A stretch of 64,000 bases of DNA from Poecilobothrus nobilitatus (GCA_947095535.1 OX352772.1:118817997-118881996); one strand, 5' to 3'. Shown: positions 46,052 to 59,626, numbered from the stretch's first letter. The notes: generated by a model from the sequence alone, not told the origin. Translations and numbers: made by a program.

Positions 46052-49000
46052 CAAGCAATAGTACAATTAGTGATATAATACAATTGAATATTCAAGGGTA
46101 CCATACCAATATACCATACTTAGAAAAACTAATTAGAAAATACAAACCGTTAATAATAGCTTTACAAGAAACGAATATACATAAACAGCCCATCAAAACC
46201 AATTTCAAGCACTACAAATGCCTACTTCCGACAACCCATTGCAGATGCGGTGGTGTAGGTTTTCTAATTGATTCTGGAATAAAATTCGAAGAAATTCAGA
46301 ATTAGAATAAATAGTTATTGCTATTTGAACTTGCCTTCCAGGCCTGAAAGAAAAAGTCACTATTATAAATGTCTATTTCGAAAACGAATTACGTCTTCAA
46401 CACGCGCACATGGACCAATTGTTGTCTCAAATATCGGCACCATATATAATACTGGGAGACATGAATGCCCGAAGTCAAACCTGGGGAGATAAAACAACAA
46501 ACCCAAGAGGAGAATTAATTGATGAATTGACAGACGACGAAGGAGACATCTGTATTTTAAATGATGGATCCCCAACACTTATCAATACTAGAGGAACTTT
46601 GACATGTCCTGATCTAACTATAGCACACACATCAATCGCATACCAACTCGAATGGAAAATTGCAGACAACTCAAAGGGATATGATCAGTACCCCATTTTA
46701 ATTACTAACAGAAATAAAATAAGTATCGAAAGCAAAAACAAAACAAGGTTTAAGGAAAATGGAGCAAATTGGGAAAAATGCAAATGTCTTATAGACCAAT
46801 TTTTACAAAATCGTCGAGAATCAAAAAACATCAACCAAGAAGCAGCAACGCTCGCAGAAACAATAAGATATGCAGCTTCAATGCCGGTATTATCTACAAA
46901 AACAAAACAAAATAAACCAGCGTGGCTAAATAAAAAAATTTCAGAACTCTCTAAGAACAAAACCAAGCTGCTCAGATCTTACAGAAGAGCACCTACAAAA
47001 CACACACTACTCATGTTAAAAAGAGCAAATGCAGAGCTTGGAAAAGAAATCAGGCAAGCAAGAAGAACATCGTGGATAAATTTTGCCAATGGGATAAACA
47101 ACAGCAATTCCAGTGAAACGTGGTGTAGAGCCAAAGCAATCCTGAGCAAAAGAACCCCTATCGGCACACTAGCTTTTCAGCAAGGAAATAATTTGGAAAC
47201 TGATCGAAACAAAAATGTTGAATATCTTGCAAATTGTTGTGCAGCGTATGCTGATGGTAACGACCAAGATTCAGATTGAAGAAGAATCAATTTCCAGCTA
47301 ATAGAAAACATTTTCCCAAATGAAACTATGGATTTGCCAATAACAACGGAAGAAGTGATTTCGGTAATAAAAGGTTTTAAAGGAACAACACCGGGTATCG
47401 ACAAAATCTCATATGAAATGATAAGAAACACAACAACTAAGTACATTGTCAGGCTAACTACACTTTATAATAAGGTATATAAATCTGGCCAGATTCCACA
47501 AAGTTGGAAAATGGCCGAGCTAAGGCCCATACCAAAACCAGGAAAAGATCCACAATACCAAGAAAGTTACAGATTTATATCTCTCCTGAGCACGACGAGC
47601 AAAATACTGCAAAAAATAGCTGCGAAAAGATTAAGCCACTTTATGAACCATATCTTACCAGAAGAAATACACGGTTTTAGGAAACATAGAAGCACGAATA
47701 ACTTACTTCACGAATTGGAATTTCAAGCCCAAATTGTCTTAGAAAGAAAACAACATATGGACATACTTTCCTGCGATTTAGAAAAAGCTTTCGATAGGGT
47801 GAAAAAGGATACAGTCATTGAGCAATTGATAAAATGGAAAACGGGAAAAAATATAATTAATTATATGGCTGGTTTCCTTACCAACCGAAAAATTGCTGTA
47901 AGTTATAATGGGTATAGATCAAACTTCAAAAACCTGGTAAACGGGTTACCACAAGGATCACCTTTTTCCGTGCAACTTTTCAGCGTGTATATAACAGAAC
48001 GGAGCGCAACCCTGGCTAAAATTTAAGATATTAAGCATCTTATATATGCAGACAATATAATAATAACTACAACAGGACACAAAGTGAACAGAGACTGTGC
48101 CCTCCAAACAGCTCTAAACACGGAAAACTGGGCTTCAACCACGGGTGCTTATTTCTCACCGAACATGACAGAAGGTTTGCACGTCTGCAGAAAAAGGATC
48201 TGTTACGAGTCAGAAATTTACCATCAAGATAAACCAGTAACTTTCCAGACAAACATGAATATCTTAAGTCTAACATTTAGCAGAAACCTAAAATTCAACG
48301 TACAGATAGAAAAAACAGTGGCTAGTATCAAGCGATCAAACAATCTCTTAAAACTCATATGTCGAAAAAAATAGGCCCACCACCGGAAACAGCGGTTCGG
48401 ATAGTAAAATCCATTCAATTTGGCAAAATCGAATATGCGGCGACAATTTATGGTTTCACAACAAAAGGAAATATTAGAAAATTGCAAACTGCAATGAACC
48501 AAGCTGGAAGAATAGCAATTGGCGTCCTTAGGCCAACCAGAATTGACGGATTATTAACAGAATCAAATTTCCCAACAGTGGAAGAAAGAAGGGATTAACT
48601 GTTAATAACAAAGGCCATCTATAACGACACACATCCTTTGCACAACCTAGCAAATGCAGCTATTCAAGAAGAATTGAACATTCCTAAAATCTCCGCATTA
48701 TGTAAAGTTTTACAACTAATAAAGGACCTAGAATTAGATATATCCGCCTGTCAACATAGAAAAGAGGAAGACCAAATCTCCTGGGGAAACTGGAGACAAT
48801 GGATACACGACCACTTAAGTGAAAAGAAAAAACGGAAACTAGTGAAGGAACATACAGGAAATTATACCAAGAGCATAGAGAACAAACGAAAACATTAGTG
48901 CCAATATTCACAGATGCCGCAAAAGGAACAAACGGAGTCGCTTTACCCATAATCGAACACAATACGGTAATAAAAACGGCGGTGAAACCAAGCTATTGTC

Positions 49001-49650
49001 CAGTATATGTGGCAGAACAACTGGCTCTGCTTAAAGCAATTAAAGAGGTCCAAATAAGAAACAACCAATCCATAATATATACGGACTGCCTAAGTGTCGT
49101 AAAAGCTATTAAAACAAAAACAATAACTCACAAACGACAACGCTGATACAAATCTGCTGGATTCCAGGCCACGTTGGAATCAAAGAAAACGGAATAGTAG
49201 ACAAAGAGGGGCAAAACTTGCAACAATTCGCCCAACGAAACTATTTATTCCTAGTTAATATACAATGGCCAAAAAGCAGATTGCAGTGCACATCCAAAAA
49301 ATTAGGAAACAAGTATGGGACAACTCAACATCTTTCAGAAAGTTACACAGTCCGAATGCAAATGTATCAAGCTTAATAGGCACCGAAAACCGAGATATAG
49401 CAATAAGGATATCCATAGTTAGAATGGGTATACCCACAAACACCTCTTCAGCGGAGAAGACCCCCCAATCAGCCGTTTCTGCAACAACACGCTAACCATC
49501 AAGCACATATTTACCGACTGTGGCGAAACAACGGTCTTTTGGGCAAATGAGAGAGTGTCACTGATGGAAATTCTAGCAAAGAATGACAAGGTCAGTCTCG
49601 GTAAAGTAATTGGACTGCTAAAACACCACCAAATTTGGGAGAAAATATAA
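46048..49650 (+). pseudogene. I-clade LINE ORF2, broken (U3 copy)
   Basis: Same domains and shared lesions as the U2 copy: frameshift near 46306, TGA at 47277-47279, TAA at 48024-48026, YADN at 48045-48056. It lacks the 11-base insertion, so the frame stays open to 48374. RNase H here keeps Asp in IYTDCLSVVKAI (about 49080), where the U1 and U2 copies have Gly. A private 10-base deletion near 49430 breaks the last domain. In the RNase H this copy is closest to ancestral. Confidence 0.8.
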
Positions 49651-49933
49651 ATATAAAACAAATAGTAATATCATTATATTTTAATATTTAATACTCAATA
49701 TAATATAGTTAAGTAAATTTATAATATCTAGTGTATAAGAATTTTAATATTTAGTATATAATATAGTATATAAGATGGCCCAAAATTATTGTATATTTAT
49801 TTATAATATGCAATAATATTAAATAAATAAATAAATAAATTGAAAACAATCATGTATGTTTTTAATTTAAAAATTAGCTAAAAGTTTGCGAAACGAGCCA
49901 GAAACGCTTCCAAAATTTATATTCATATCTTAC

Positions 49934-50124
49934 CTCTCGTGCCATACATTTCATTCCAACATATAAAAATATTCCCACTGTGTTGTAGCTTCACCAGAAG
50001 TGCCATTTATTTCCTTGATTCTCTTGTAGGTTGTTTGTATATTTAGGTATTTTCTATAAATTTCATCTACATTGAAAGGAAAGTTTTGATCATGTTGCTT
50101 TATATCATTGATAAAATTTTCCAT
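49934..50124 (-). pseudogene. Myb/SANT-like exon, unit U3
   Basis: As in U2, with the same extra T near 49963 that shifts the frame. Exon 2 absent. Confidence 0.6.
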
Positions 50125-50222
50125 AACGTGGATATTTTCTTTTTGTTGGAACTAAATTCTGTCTCATATTGTAATCTAATTGTTATGAGAAGAATTTTTC
50201 TCCCATGAGTCCAAATATTGTT

Positions 50223-51192
50223 GGCGAAATATATGAGCCTTTCTTTTGCTTCTTTTTTTTCCGAATTTTATGTTTCTATACAATATATGGTATTGCTAAC
50301 ATATAGTTTGAAATTTGAATATGAATGATATACAAATGAATTTATAGAGCTACGTAGTTTTAGGTATATCTATAGTCTATGACTATATGTATATTTTGTT
50401 TTATTTTATTTTTTATGTTTCTATACAATATACGCTATTGCTGTACATGCAGTTTGATATGAATAGTATAGATATGTATTTTTATGTAGCTATGTAATGT
50501 TAAGTATTTATCTACATATTTTTGTTTTGTTATGTTTATTTTTTTTTCTGTTTTGTGTAGAAAGAATGAATGTGAATATCATATGTAAGTATTAGGTATA
50601 TAATGTAAATTGAAAATTGTATAAGGTTTTTTGAGTTACAAACAAATTGTGTATGAAAGTACATTTTTTAAAAAAAAAAGCTAAAAAATGTGTGCATTGT
50701 ATATAAAAATTTCTTATTATTGGAATGAGTATTCTTAATTATTCTAATAAAAATTCGTCGCTTCCATTGAGGTATGTAATATAATATGCAAAATGGTTTG
50801 TATTTTTATTTTAAAAATTGAATTGATCTGTAAACCAGTAAAAAACAAGTACATATGTACATATTTATGTATTTTTGATATTTTTTTAAGAATAAAATGT
50901 AAGGGTAGATTTTTAAAATTAATAATAAATGTACAAAATAATTTTCATGCAATTCACAAAATCATTTGTTGAAATTTGCATCTAAATTAATATTACGATA
51001 CATATGTATATTATTTATGCATCACAAATTCAATAATATTTTATAATATTTTTTTCTTAAAAATTTGTTAAGAATAAGAAATATGATTGCTGAAAATAGA
51101 AGTATTCGAAAATAACCCTTCAATAAGAGGTCTATTTATGTATTAATTAAAATATGTGACAACCTAAAAACCAAACTAGAAAATATTTCGCC
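50223..51192. mobile_element. 970-bp terminal-inverted-repeat element, copy in U3
   Basis: Same ends and flanks as the U1 and U2 copies. Confidence 0.65.
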
Positions 51193-51347
51193 AGCCACAA
51201 ATTTACTTGTTATTTTCGTTGACTTACTTCACTATCAAAAGCAAACAAAAAATTATAAAATAGCTAATATTATTTAAAAAAATTATTTTTTTCTTTTATT
51301 TTCATCAAAACTTAGCTAGATTCGTCCATTTTGGGGGCGTATCATAT

Positions 51348-51658
51348 GCCTGTATTTCATTTGCCTGTATTTCTTGATAATTTGACTGTATTTCATTTGC
51401 CTGTATTTCATTCTAAATTTGGAGAGATTTTAGAATTGCATTCAAAAGCAGGGCTTTACGCTTTTTCAAGAAAATTTATATATGTGTATATGTGGGAATC
51501 TGAACTAGGAGGGATTTTAGTGAATTCACGCCTTTTACAGAATATTTATATAATATATTTTTGTATAATATGAAATACAGGCAAATGAAATACAGGCAAA
51601 TGACATACAGGCAAATTAAAATACAGGAAAATGAAATACGATCAAAAGAAATACAGCC
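51348..51658. repeat. Foldback segment of inverted 15-bp repeats, unit U3
   Basis: Same as 28656-28966, with one change (AAATTAAAATACAGG) in the right arm. Confidence 0.75.
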
Positions 51659-51886
51659 TTGTATAGTAATTCCACCACTTTTCAACAAAAAAAATTCAAA
51701 TTTCTTTGTTTAATTTCAAAACGGATCAACAGAAAATTTTGAATTCGTAATTTGACAGACATTTCAGTGTTTACAACGTCGCGAACACATTGTCAAACTA
51801 TTTTCGATGATACAACATCGTCAAATTCTTTTTTTGACATTTCAGATCATGGACACATCGAAAATGCATTTCCGATCAGAGGGATC

Positions 51887-54055
51887 CGATGGGAGGAAAT
51901 AATAAAAATTGTTGAGGATGATGCGTAATACAAAAAAGTTGAAATAAATCAAAAATATAACGGTTCTTTGAAGAATTTATATTTTATGTATAAAATTGGT
52001 ATACATACGTATATATTTATGTTGATGTACATCGTATATGTTATTTTATTGAATACAATAAAAATGGGTAGATATGTATGTATGTATATATAGCGGCATA
52101 TATATTATTATACGTATTTTATTATACTTAAAGAAAATTATTCTATGTTTGAAATATTTTTAAAGAAATATTGCGATGTATGGTGATATAATATGATGAT
52201 ATAATATACCACTATTATATAATATGTATTCATTATACACATTAATTTGATATTTTGTAGGAAGTAAGTATAAATTAACATACGTCTGCATATTTGCCTT
52301 TTAGTATTAAATAGCGCTATAAGCATTATTTGGAAAAATTTTTGATTGATAATCGTTAGGGGGTAGAAAAGAACTTGTCATGTGTTGTCAAAATTTCGCT
52401 TTAATATGTTTATAATAATGGCAATTAATTTTTATTCTATTGTTGTATTAGGTTTGTCCGCGTTTGGGGCTAAAACTGGATAGTTCGAAATAACTTCACT
52501 TTTGTAACGCTTACATGAAAGAAATTGATAGTTATGTGGTGTTAGTGGAAATGTGTAAATATCAAGTTGGTTTACCTCTTTCTTTCTTTCTTGTTTTTTA
52601 ATTTTTGAAAAATTTGAAATTACATTTATTTTAGAGATTTAAAAAATTCGGTTTTTTAGTGATTTTTGGGCAATTCGGTTTTTGAAATTTAAAAAATTCA
52701 TCAATTTAAAACCGATATTGGCGCTATTTGTGATCTAGAGATAACAACTAAATGCATATCCATCTATAATGTTTCATTCTATATTCAAAAATGACACATG
52801 ACACGCTTAAAATTGCAAAAATAAATCTTTTTGTATATACATATGTAATTAGGTACTTAAATATTTTTTTTTTTATGTTTTCAATGATCTAGCTACTTGA
52901 ATTTTGTAGAAACAATGAATTGTCTTGATAATTGAATTTTGTTATTTAGTATATTTTTGTGTTTAATGTTTTTGTTATTTGTTTTGTTATATTAATATTA
53001 TTTTAATTAATTCAACTATTATAAATGTAATTTTATTTAATATCTATGTATTTATTATTAGCACATTTACAAAAAAATTTTGAAAAAATGTGTCTATTAG
53101 TTTTACTCCGTCCGTCTGTTTACAAAACTTCTACACTGTTAAAGATAGAGAAAAAAAATGTTAACCAAGGGTAGATCATATGGGTGGGTTAACCATAAAA
53201 AAATTAATTTTGTAGAACAACTTTTTCATGTAGCCCTGCAATCCCTCAAACTTTGAAAAAGCCCTTTTTTTAAATGCGTATATCTCATGTTCAACTTAAC
53301 ATTTTTTCAATCTGAAAACGATATTCGTCAAGAATTTTTTTTATCATTGTAAATCAATATCAAAATTATACATTTTTTTTTAAATTTAGTACTTAAATTT
53401 ACCGTAATGTGAAACCCAAACCCTGTTTATGAGCTATTAGGACTCAAAAATTTTAAATTTGCTATTTTTATACACCTGTAACTTAGGCACCTGAACATAT
53501 TTTTCCGCCGCATGATAAAAAAATTAAAGCTCCAGTAATATATTTTTACGTGTGGTTTCTCTGAATTGTATAGGGTTCCAGAGTTACAGCCCCTCAAAAT
53601 TGCAAAAAAGCTCTATTTTCATATGTATATATCTCAGGCTCTGCATATGAGTGAGTTTTACAATATAAAAACACTAGAAGACCGGAAATTTTCTTGTCTC
53701 TATAAAACAATATCAAAATTACGCAATATTATGTAATTTACTATTTATTTCTTTTTTCATAAATCCGGCACGGTTTGAGATAGGAATTTGAAATTTTGAG
53801 ATAAAAAAGAAATTTTGGAATTAGTATACGTTTCTTCAGAATTTTGTTGTACCACCCCTGTTTAAGAGTTATTAGGGCTAAAAACTTGAAATTTTTCTAT
53901 TTTTAGACACCTGTAACTTAGGCACCTGTACAAGCTTTTTTTCGACAAGACATAAAAATTAAAACTTCAGTAATGTTTATGGGATATTGAAACAAAAATT
54001 TAGAATACTACACTTTCTAAAGCTTTAAAATCTAAAACTATCAACATTTATTATT
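51887..54055 (+). repeat. DINE-1-like repeat block of array unit U4 (chimeric)
   Basis: The left part, up to about 53265, follows U2/U3: it has the ~460-base loss and the CAATCCCTCAAACTTTG stretch. From about 53333 it follows U0 (GTCAAGAATT, CCGCCGCATGATAA, TTAGTATACGTTTCTTC). Confidence 0.75.
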
Positions 54056-54229
54056 ATGTCATGTATTATCTTACATAATATAATAATTGATAATGAAGGT
54101 TACGATAATTTAGATGCTAGTTTGATTGAAAATGAGGAAGAAGATAATTCTAATGTTCCAAATTCTGAAATAATCAATGAAACTGCAAAAAATAAGAGGG
54201 ACCGTATCAAAAAACAACTTTGTGGTTAA
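54056..54229 (+). pseudogene. PIF/Harbinger transposase C-terminal fragment, unit U4
   Basis: Full 57-codon fragment like U0 (tail KRDRIKKQLCG). Paired with the convergent two-exon Myb-like gene at 55017-55467; no LINE lies between them. Confidence 0.55.
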
Positions 54230-55016
54230 ACATATTTATTTTCATATTTTTTTTTCAAAAAAAAAAAATTTAAAGCTTTAAAATATTTCTAATTTTCTTC
54301 ATTTTAATTTTAAATAAACATAAAAATAAACGAAAATGGATTTCAAACTCCAACATCCATATTGTTGTATAATACCAAGGTTTATAGCAAAGACTATGTA
54401 TATGCATACATATATTTGTATTTGTATGTACATACATATATTTGTATAGTCGTTGGTAATACGGTATTCATAGAATTTTAAATCGGATTTCTCTAGTAAT
54501 TTAATAATAGAAACTTTTATTATTTACATATGTTGTGATTAGTAGGATACTTATTCATAATTTGTATAGATATTACGAACTACAATACCTATTTGTATAG
54601 CAACATAAAAAATTATTCAAACATAAAAAACATAAAAATTATTCATATATAAATAACAAACTAAAAATTATTTTCACTATATAAAATCTTAATAGGTAGA
54701 TAATTTGTACATTTAGGTATATGGTGCTCAAAGTTAAAAGTAGCTACTAATTATAGAATTTTATCAAAATCACAACAATTATAATATAAACATATTAAAT
54801 GTATACTATTGTACATTTAAATTTCAAACAGTCTTTTTTTAAAAATTTAAACTTTTTATCATAAGTTACCGCATTATAACGTTAATTAATGATATAAAAA
54901 TGAATTAATCATGTAAAAATAAGGCAAATAATGTTTTTAATTCTTTCATAATGCTGTATTTTTTTTTTCTATTTCCAATCTCTGTTTCCTTCTTTCCTAC
55001 TCCTTTTCCAAGAAAA
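54230..55016. other. Spacer between convergent Harbinger genes (U4)
   Basis: Same as 21502-22269, with a TATGTACATACATATATTTG expansion. No gene seen. Confidence 0.6.
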
Positions 55017-55467
55017 CTATAATATCTCTTTTTTTTTTGTTTTTCTTAAAAGGGAAAGATATAACACCATTTTTTGCCTTTTCGAGTATATTATTAGGCT
55101 CATCATATCCATCATCAAAAATATCTTCACCTCCTATTGTGGTCGAATCTAGAATCAAGCTGAAAAATAAATTTACTGAATTAAAAATTGAAAAAAATTA
55201 TGTATGTTTTTAATTTAAAAATTAGCTAAAAGTTTGCGAAACGAGCCAGAAACTCTTTCAAAATTTATATACATATTTTACCTCTCGTGCCATACATTTC
55301 ATCCAACATATCAAAATATTTCCACTGTGTTGTAGCTTCACCAGAAGTGCCATTTCTTTTCTTGATTCTTTTGTAGGTTGTCAGTATATTTAGGTATTTT
55401 TTGATTTCATCTACATTGAAAGAAAGTTTTGATCATGTTGCTTTATATCATTGATAAAATTTTCCAT
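55017..55467 (-). pseudogene. Myb/SANT-like two-exon gene, PIF/Harbinger second gene, unit U4
   Basis: Exon 1 is 55467-55282 and exon 2 is 55133-55017, with the same splice signals as U0. Exon 2 has an in-frame extra Asp codon (CATCATATCC on the + strand). Exon 1 carries the same two small indels as U0, so the pair U0/U4 is a lineage distinct from A1/A2. Confidence 0.55.
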
Positions 55468-55697
55468 AACGTGGATTTTTTCTTTTTGTTGGAACTAAAT
55501 TCTGTCTCATATTGTAATCTAATTGTTATGAGAAGAATTGTTCTCCCATGAGTCCAAATATTGTTATTGTCGTTGACTTCACTATCAAAAGCAAATAAAA
55601 AACAATAAAATAGCTAATATTATTTAAAAAAATTATTTTTTTCTTTTATTTTCATCAAAACTTACTTAGATTCGTCCATTTTGGGGGCGTGTCATAT

Positions 55698-55992
55698 ACC
55701 TGTATTTCATTTGCCCGTAGTATCATTTGCCTGTATTTCTTGATCATTTGCCTGTATTTCATTCTAAATTTGGAGAGTTTTTAGAATTGCATTCAAAAGC
55801 AGGGCTTTACGCTTTTTCAAGAAAATTTATATATGTGTATATGTGGGTATCTGAACTAGAGGGATTTTAGTGAATTCACGCCTTTTACAGAATATTTATA
55901 TAATATATTTTTGTATAATATGAAATACAGGCAAATGACATACAGGCAAATGAAAATACAGGAAAATGAAATACGGTCAAAAGAAATACAGC
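55698..55992. repeat. Foldback segment of inverted 15-bp repeats, unit U4
   Basis: Similar to 28656-28966, with one unit fewer in the right arm and a GCCCGTAGTATC variant in the left arm. Confidence 0.7.
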
Positions 55993-56234
55993 CTTGTATA
56001 GTAATTCCACCACTTTTCAACAAAAAAAATTCAAATTTCTTTGTTTAATTTCAAAACCGATCAACAGAAAATTTTGAATTCGTAATTAGACAGACATTTC
56101 AGTGTTTACAAAGTCGCGAACACTTTGTCAAACTATTTTCGATGATACAACATCGTCAAATTTTTTTTTTGACATTTCAGATCATGAGACGATGTGTTGG
56201 ACACATCGAAAATGCATTTCCGATCAGAAGGATC

Positions 56235-57356
56235 CGATGGGAGGGAATAATAAAAATTGTTGAGGATGATGCGTAATACAAAAAAGTTGAAATAAATCAA
56301 AAATATAAGGGTTGTTTGAAGAATTTATTCTATGTATGAAATATTTTTAAAGAAATATTGCGATGTATGGTGATATAATATGATGATAGAATATACCACT
56401 ATTATATAATATTTATGCATAATACACATTAATTTGATATTTTGTAGGAAGTAATTATAAATTAACATAGGTTTGCACATTTGCCTTTTAGTATTAAATA
56501 GCATTATTTGGAAAAATTTTCGATTGATAATCGTTAGGGGGTAGAATAGACCTTGTCATGTGTTGTCAAAATTTCGCTTTAATACGTTTATAATAATGGC
56601 AATTAATTTTTGTTCTATAGTTGTATTAGGTTTGTCCGCATACTTCTGTGAAGAATTTCAAAGTAGATGTGAGCTGTTTGGGGCTAAAACTGGATAGTTC
56701 AAAATAATTTCACTTTTGTAACGCTTACATGAAAGAACTTGATAGTTATGTGGTGTTAGTGGAAATGCGTAAATATCAAGTTGTTTTACCTCTTTCTTTC
56801 TTTCTTGTTTTTTAATTTTTAAAAAATTTCAAATTACATTTATTTTAGAGATTTAAAAAATTCGGTTTTTTAGTGATTTTAGGGCAATTCGTTTTTTGAA
56901 ATTTCAATTTAAATTTCAATTCATCAATTTAAAACCGATATTGGCGCTATTTGTGATCTAGAGATAATAACTAAATGCAAATCCATCTATAATCTTTTAT
57001 TCTATAGTTTTACAAACAGATCGTGCTTATACAAAAATTTACATTTTTTTTTTCTGTTTACTATTTACTAATCGGAATTAATAATAATACAATTATATTT
57101 AGAAAATTTCAGAAATTGCGAAAATCTCGTAAATATTTCCAAGATTTTCGAGCCTGAAAATTAACGATATAAAATTTCTCAACGTTCCCAAAACCCACTT
57201 GGCCTTAAATTTTAACATTTCTCGAAAATTAATTTTTCAAATCTAAGTTTACAAAAGAAATGTTTGACACAATTTTTGTAAATCAAAATATATATTTGGC
57301 CAGAAGTTCATTGAAACTCATTGTATAAAAAACTACAGAGCATTCATTTATTAAAG
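56235..57356 (+). repeat. DINE-1-like repeat block of array unit U5, truncated
   Basis: Last partial unit. Internal losses lie near 56325 and 57180. Homology ends at ATTAAAGC (57356), the right border of the array. It keeps the segment missing in U2-U4. Confidence 0.7.
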
Positions 57357-57833
57357 CTAATAATGTTCGTTAATGGAGATGTTTGTGAATATGGCAATTT
57401 AATTTCGAAAAAAGAAAATGAATACCACAGATAGTTTATTTCACAATTCCATAATTTTGTAAAATATTAAAATAAAATGTTGCTTCCTAAAATTTTTGGG
57501 CAAAATAATATTAAATAACTCGTCGTCTCCATCAGGAGGGCATTAGTCGTTGCAAATTGTTGAAGTTTTAATTGAAATTTAACTAATCATTAAGTTAGTA
57601 TAATTTTAACCAGTTGATTTTTAACAAACAACCAAGAATGGCAATAGCAAAAATAGATAACAAACTTAAAAAATCGTTATTTTTTTATATTTTATGTCTA
57701 ATAACTGCTGTTATTTATTTATAAATAATATAAATAATATTCATTTACAAAACTCTTTATATGTATTGTTTACATTGCATCCATTTTTATTTTCACAGCT
57801 AAGTAGTTAACTATTTCAACACTCTGCGAAAGT
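57357..57833. other. AT-rich sequence right of the array, no gene seen
   Basis: No match elsewhere in the window and no convincing frame. Confidence 0.5.
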
Positions 57834-58016
57834 TGTCACATGAGTTATAAAACTGACTTCTTTATTAATTGCAATTCTTTATTTATATATACATATTAAT
57901 AAGTATGAGAATGTATGTTATAATAAACTAAATCTGCATGTACATATATATATAAATTTACTAATTCAAATGTATCATATGGTATTTAGCATTGTAATGT
58001 AATTTGTAATTACTTA
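57834..58016 (-). repeat. LTR-like direct repeat, left copy (probable 3' LTR end of Ty3/gypsy remnant)
   Basis: Shares GACATGAGTTATAAAACTG-type sequence and its continuation with 59450-59626. Read on the - strand it ends ACATGTGACA-like after an AATAAA signal (GCAATTAATAAAGAAG), as an LTR R-U5 end would. Confidence 0.5.
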
Positions 58017-58159
58017 TAGAACATTTCTTAAAGTACTTATTCTTACACAATTATACCAATGATTTGGATTCAAAATTTATGCAATTTTTTAATTTATTTA
58101 TATTATATAATTTAAAAAATATTATGTAAGTGATGAAGCAAAGGTAAAATCAATATAAA

Positions 58160-59450
58160 TTATTCATCATTTCGCTTTCCTAATCGTAAGATGAATTGCT
58201 GTTGGCTAGCATTTTTATTATTCGATGCAATCTCATTTTCATTATTTATTAAATTAACAGTTTTGTCCACTCAAGTATTAATTTCATTTCTTCTAAATTG
58301 ATTATCGTCTGTATCTTGTATAAGAACATTTCTGGGATCTTTTAGATTTTTTACTACTTTACCCTTTCTCCAAAATTTATCTTGGGTTGCAAATGTTTAG
58401 GTGACACCGGAATTCTGGTACGTAAATTTCTTGATATAAGGACTTATAATGGTGAATATTTTAGAAATATAGGCAATATTAGGATAAGTTAACTTAAGTA
58501 CGGTTCAGTATTTGTAAGAGAACATTTTGTAAGCATTTTTTTTATACTTTGTATTCCTCTTTCAGCCAGACCATTCGATTGGGTAGTGAAAACTACTAGT
58601 TAAATGATGAACAGCCCATTCCTTTAAAAATTTTTAAAATTGTTTGATCGTAAACGAGGTCTTTTATCAATAATTAATAATATTGGTATGCCATGTCTAC
58701 TAAATGCAGCTTTAAAAATTTGTATTACATTTTCTGCATTGTTAGATGAAATTTTTCCGATTTCAATATATTTAGAATAGTAATCTATTAATAATAGATA
58801 ACTTTTTTTATTCTACTCAAATAAATCGGGTCCTTCTTTTAGAAAGGGTATTGATATTATCAGCTTGTAATGATATCATCATTCGTTGTAGACGAGTTGC
58901 TACAATGTTTAATGCTTTTTTAAAGATTGGCATTGGAGACTTGTGTGACCTGAACTGTTCGGCCCATGCCTGGTTGACCATAACCGAAATTGTTGAGTTT
59001 TGAGTTGAGAACTCCAAATAGGACAGCATACAGATTTTTCTCAATTTGAACATAATTTTGTTGAGAAATCGTAAGCGCTTTGGACGCAAATTGCGATGCT
59101 GCATATGACAACATTAAAGGCTTTCTATGATCGTAAAAGGCAAGATAGGGAGGTTTGGTAATACAAGACTTAAAATTTTAAAAAACATCCTTAAGAGATG
59201 AGTTCTATTGAAAAACTGTGTTTTTCTTTAGTAAGTTACGTAAAGGCAAAGTTTTTTCCCACAAATTTTTAATAAAAGAATAAAAATAATTATGAATCCT
59301 AAAAATCTTTCAACTTTTTTACTAAGTTAGAACTGGCATTTATTCAATCGCCTCCAATTTTATTTTGTCGGGTTTTATACCATGCTCATCGAAAATATGG
59401 CTAAAAAATTTACTTTCATCTTCCTCACACCTGACACCATGTAAAAGACT
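58160..59450 (-). pseudogene. Ty3/gypsy pol remnant (RT end, RNase H, integrase)
   Basis: Read from right to left on the - strand. The end of RT has HIFDEHGIKPDKIKLEAIE (about 59400-59340). RNase H has FASKALTISQQNYVQIEK (about 59090-59030). The integrase core has YSKYIEIGK, RHGIPIL and QSNGLAERG (about 58780-58555), and a C-terminal module has WRKGKVV and FRRN (about 58380-58300). Many stops, frameshifts and missing pieces make it inactive, including loss of part of RNase H and the integrase N-terminus. No gag, protease or RT core is left. The motif order RT-RNase H-IN is that of Ty3/gypsy. Confidence 0.75.
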
Positions 59451-59626
59451 TGACATGAGTTATAAAACTGACTTCATTATTAATTATAATTCTTTATCTA
59501 TACATATTAATAGAATGATAACGTATGGTACATAAACTAATATCTACATATATGTATATATAAAATAAATAAGGCAAATGTATAATATACCATTTAGCAT
59601 TGTATTGTAATTACTTATTCCAGAGA
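59450..59626 (-). repeat. LTR-like direct repeat, right copy
   Basis: Same orientation as 57834-58016, diverged by substitutions and small indels. It directly abuts the RT remnant, so the 5' internal part of the element has been deleted. Confidence 0.5.

Larger units (their letters stand above)
44127..49840 (+). mobile_element. I-clade LINE, near full-length copy (unit U3)
   Basis: Collinear with 31971-37709 and nearly identical. Same insertion point, same frameshifts, AAAT-repeat tail at the right. Confidence 0.8.
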
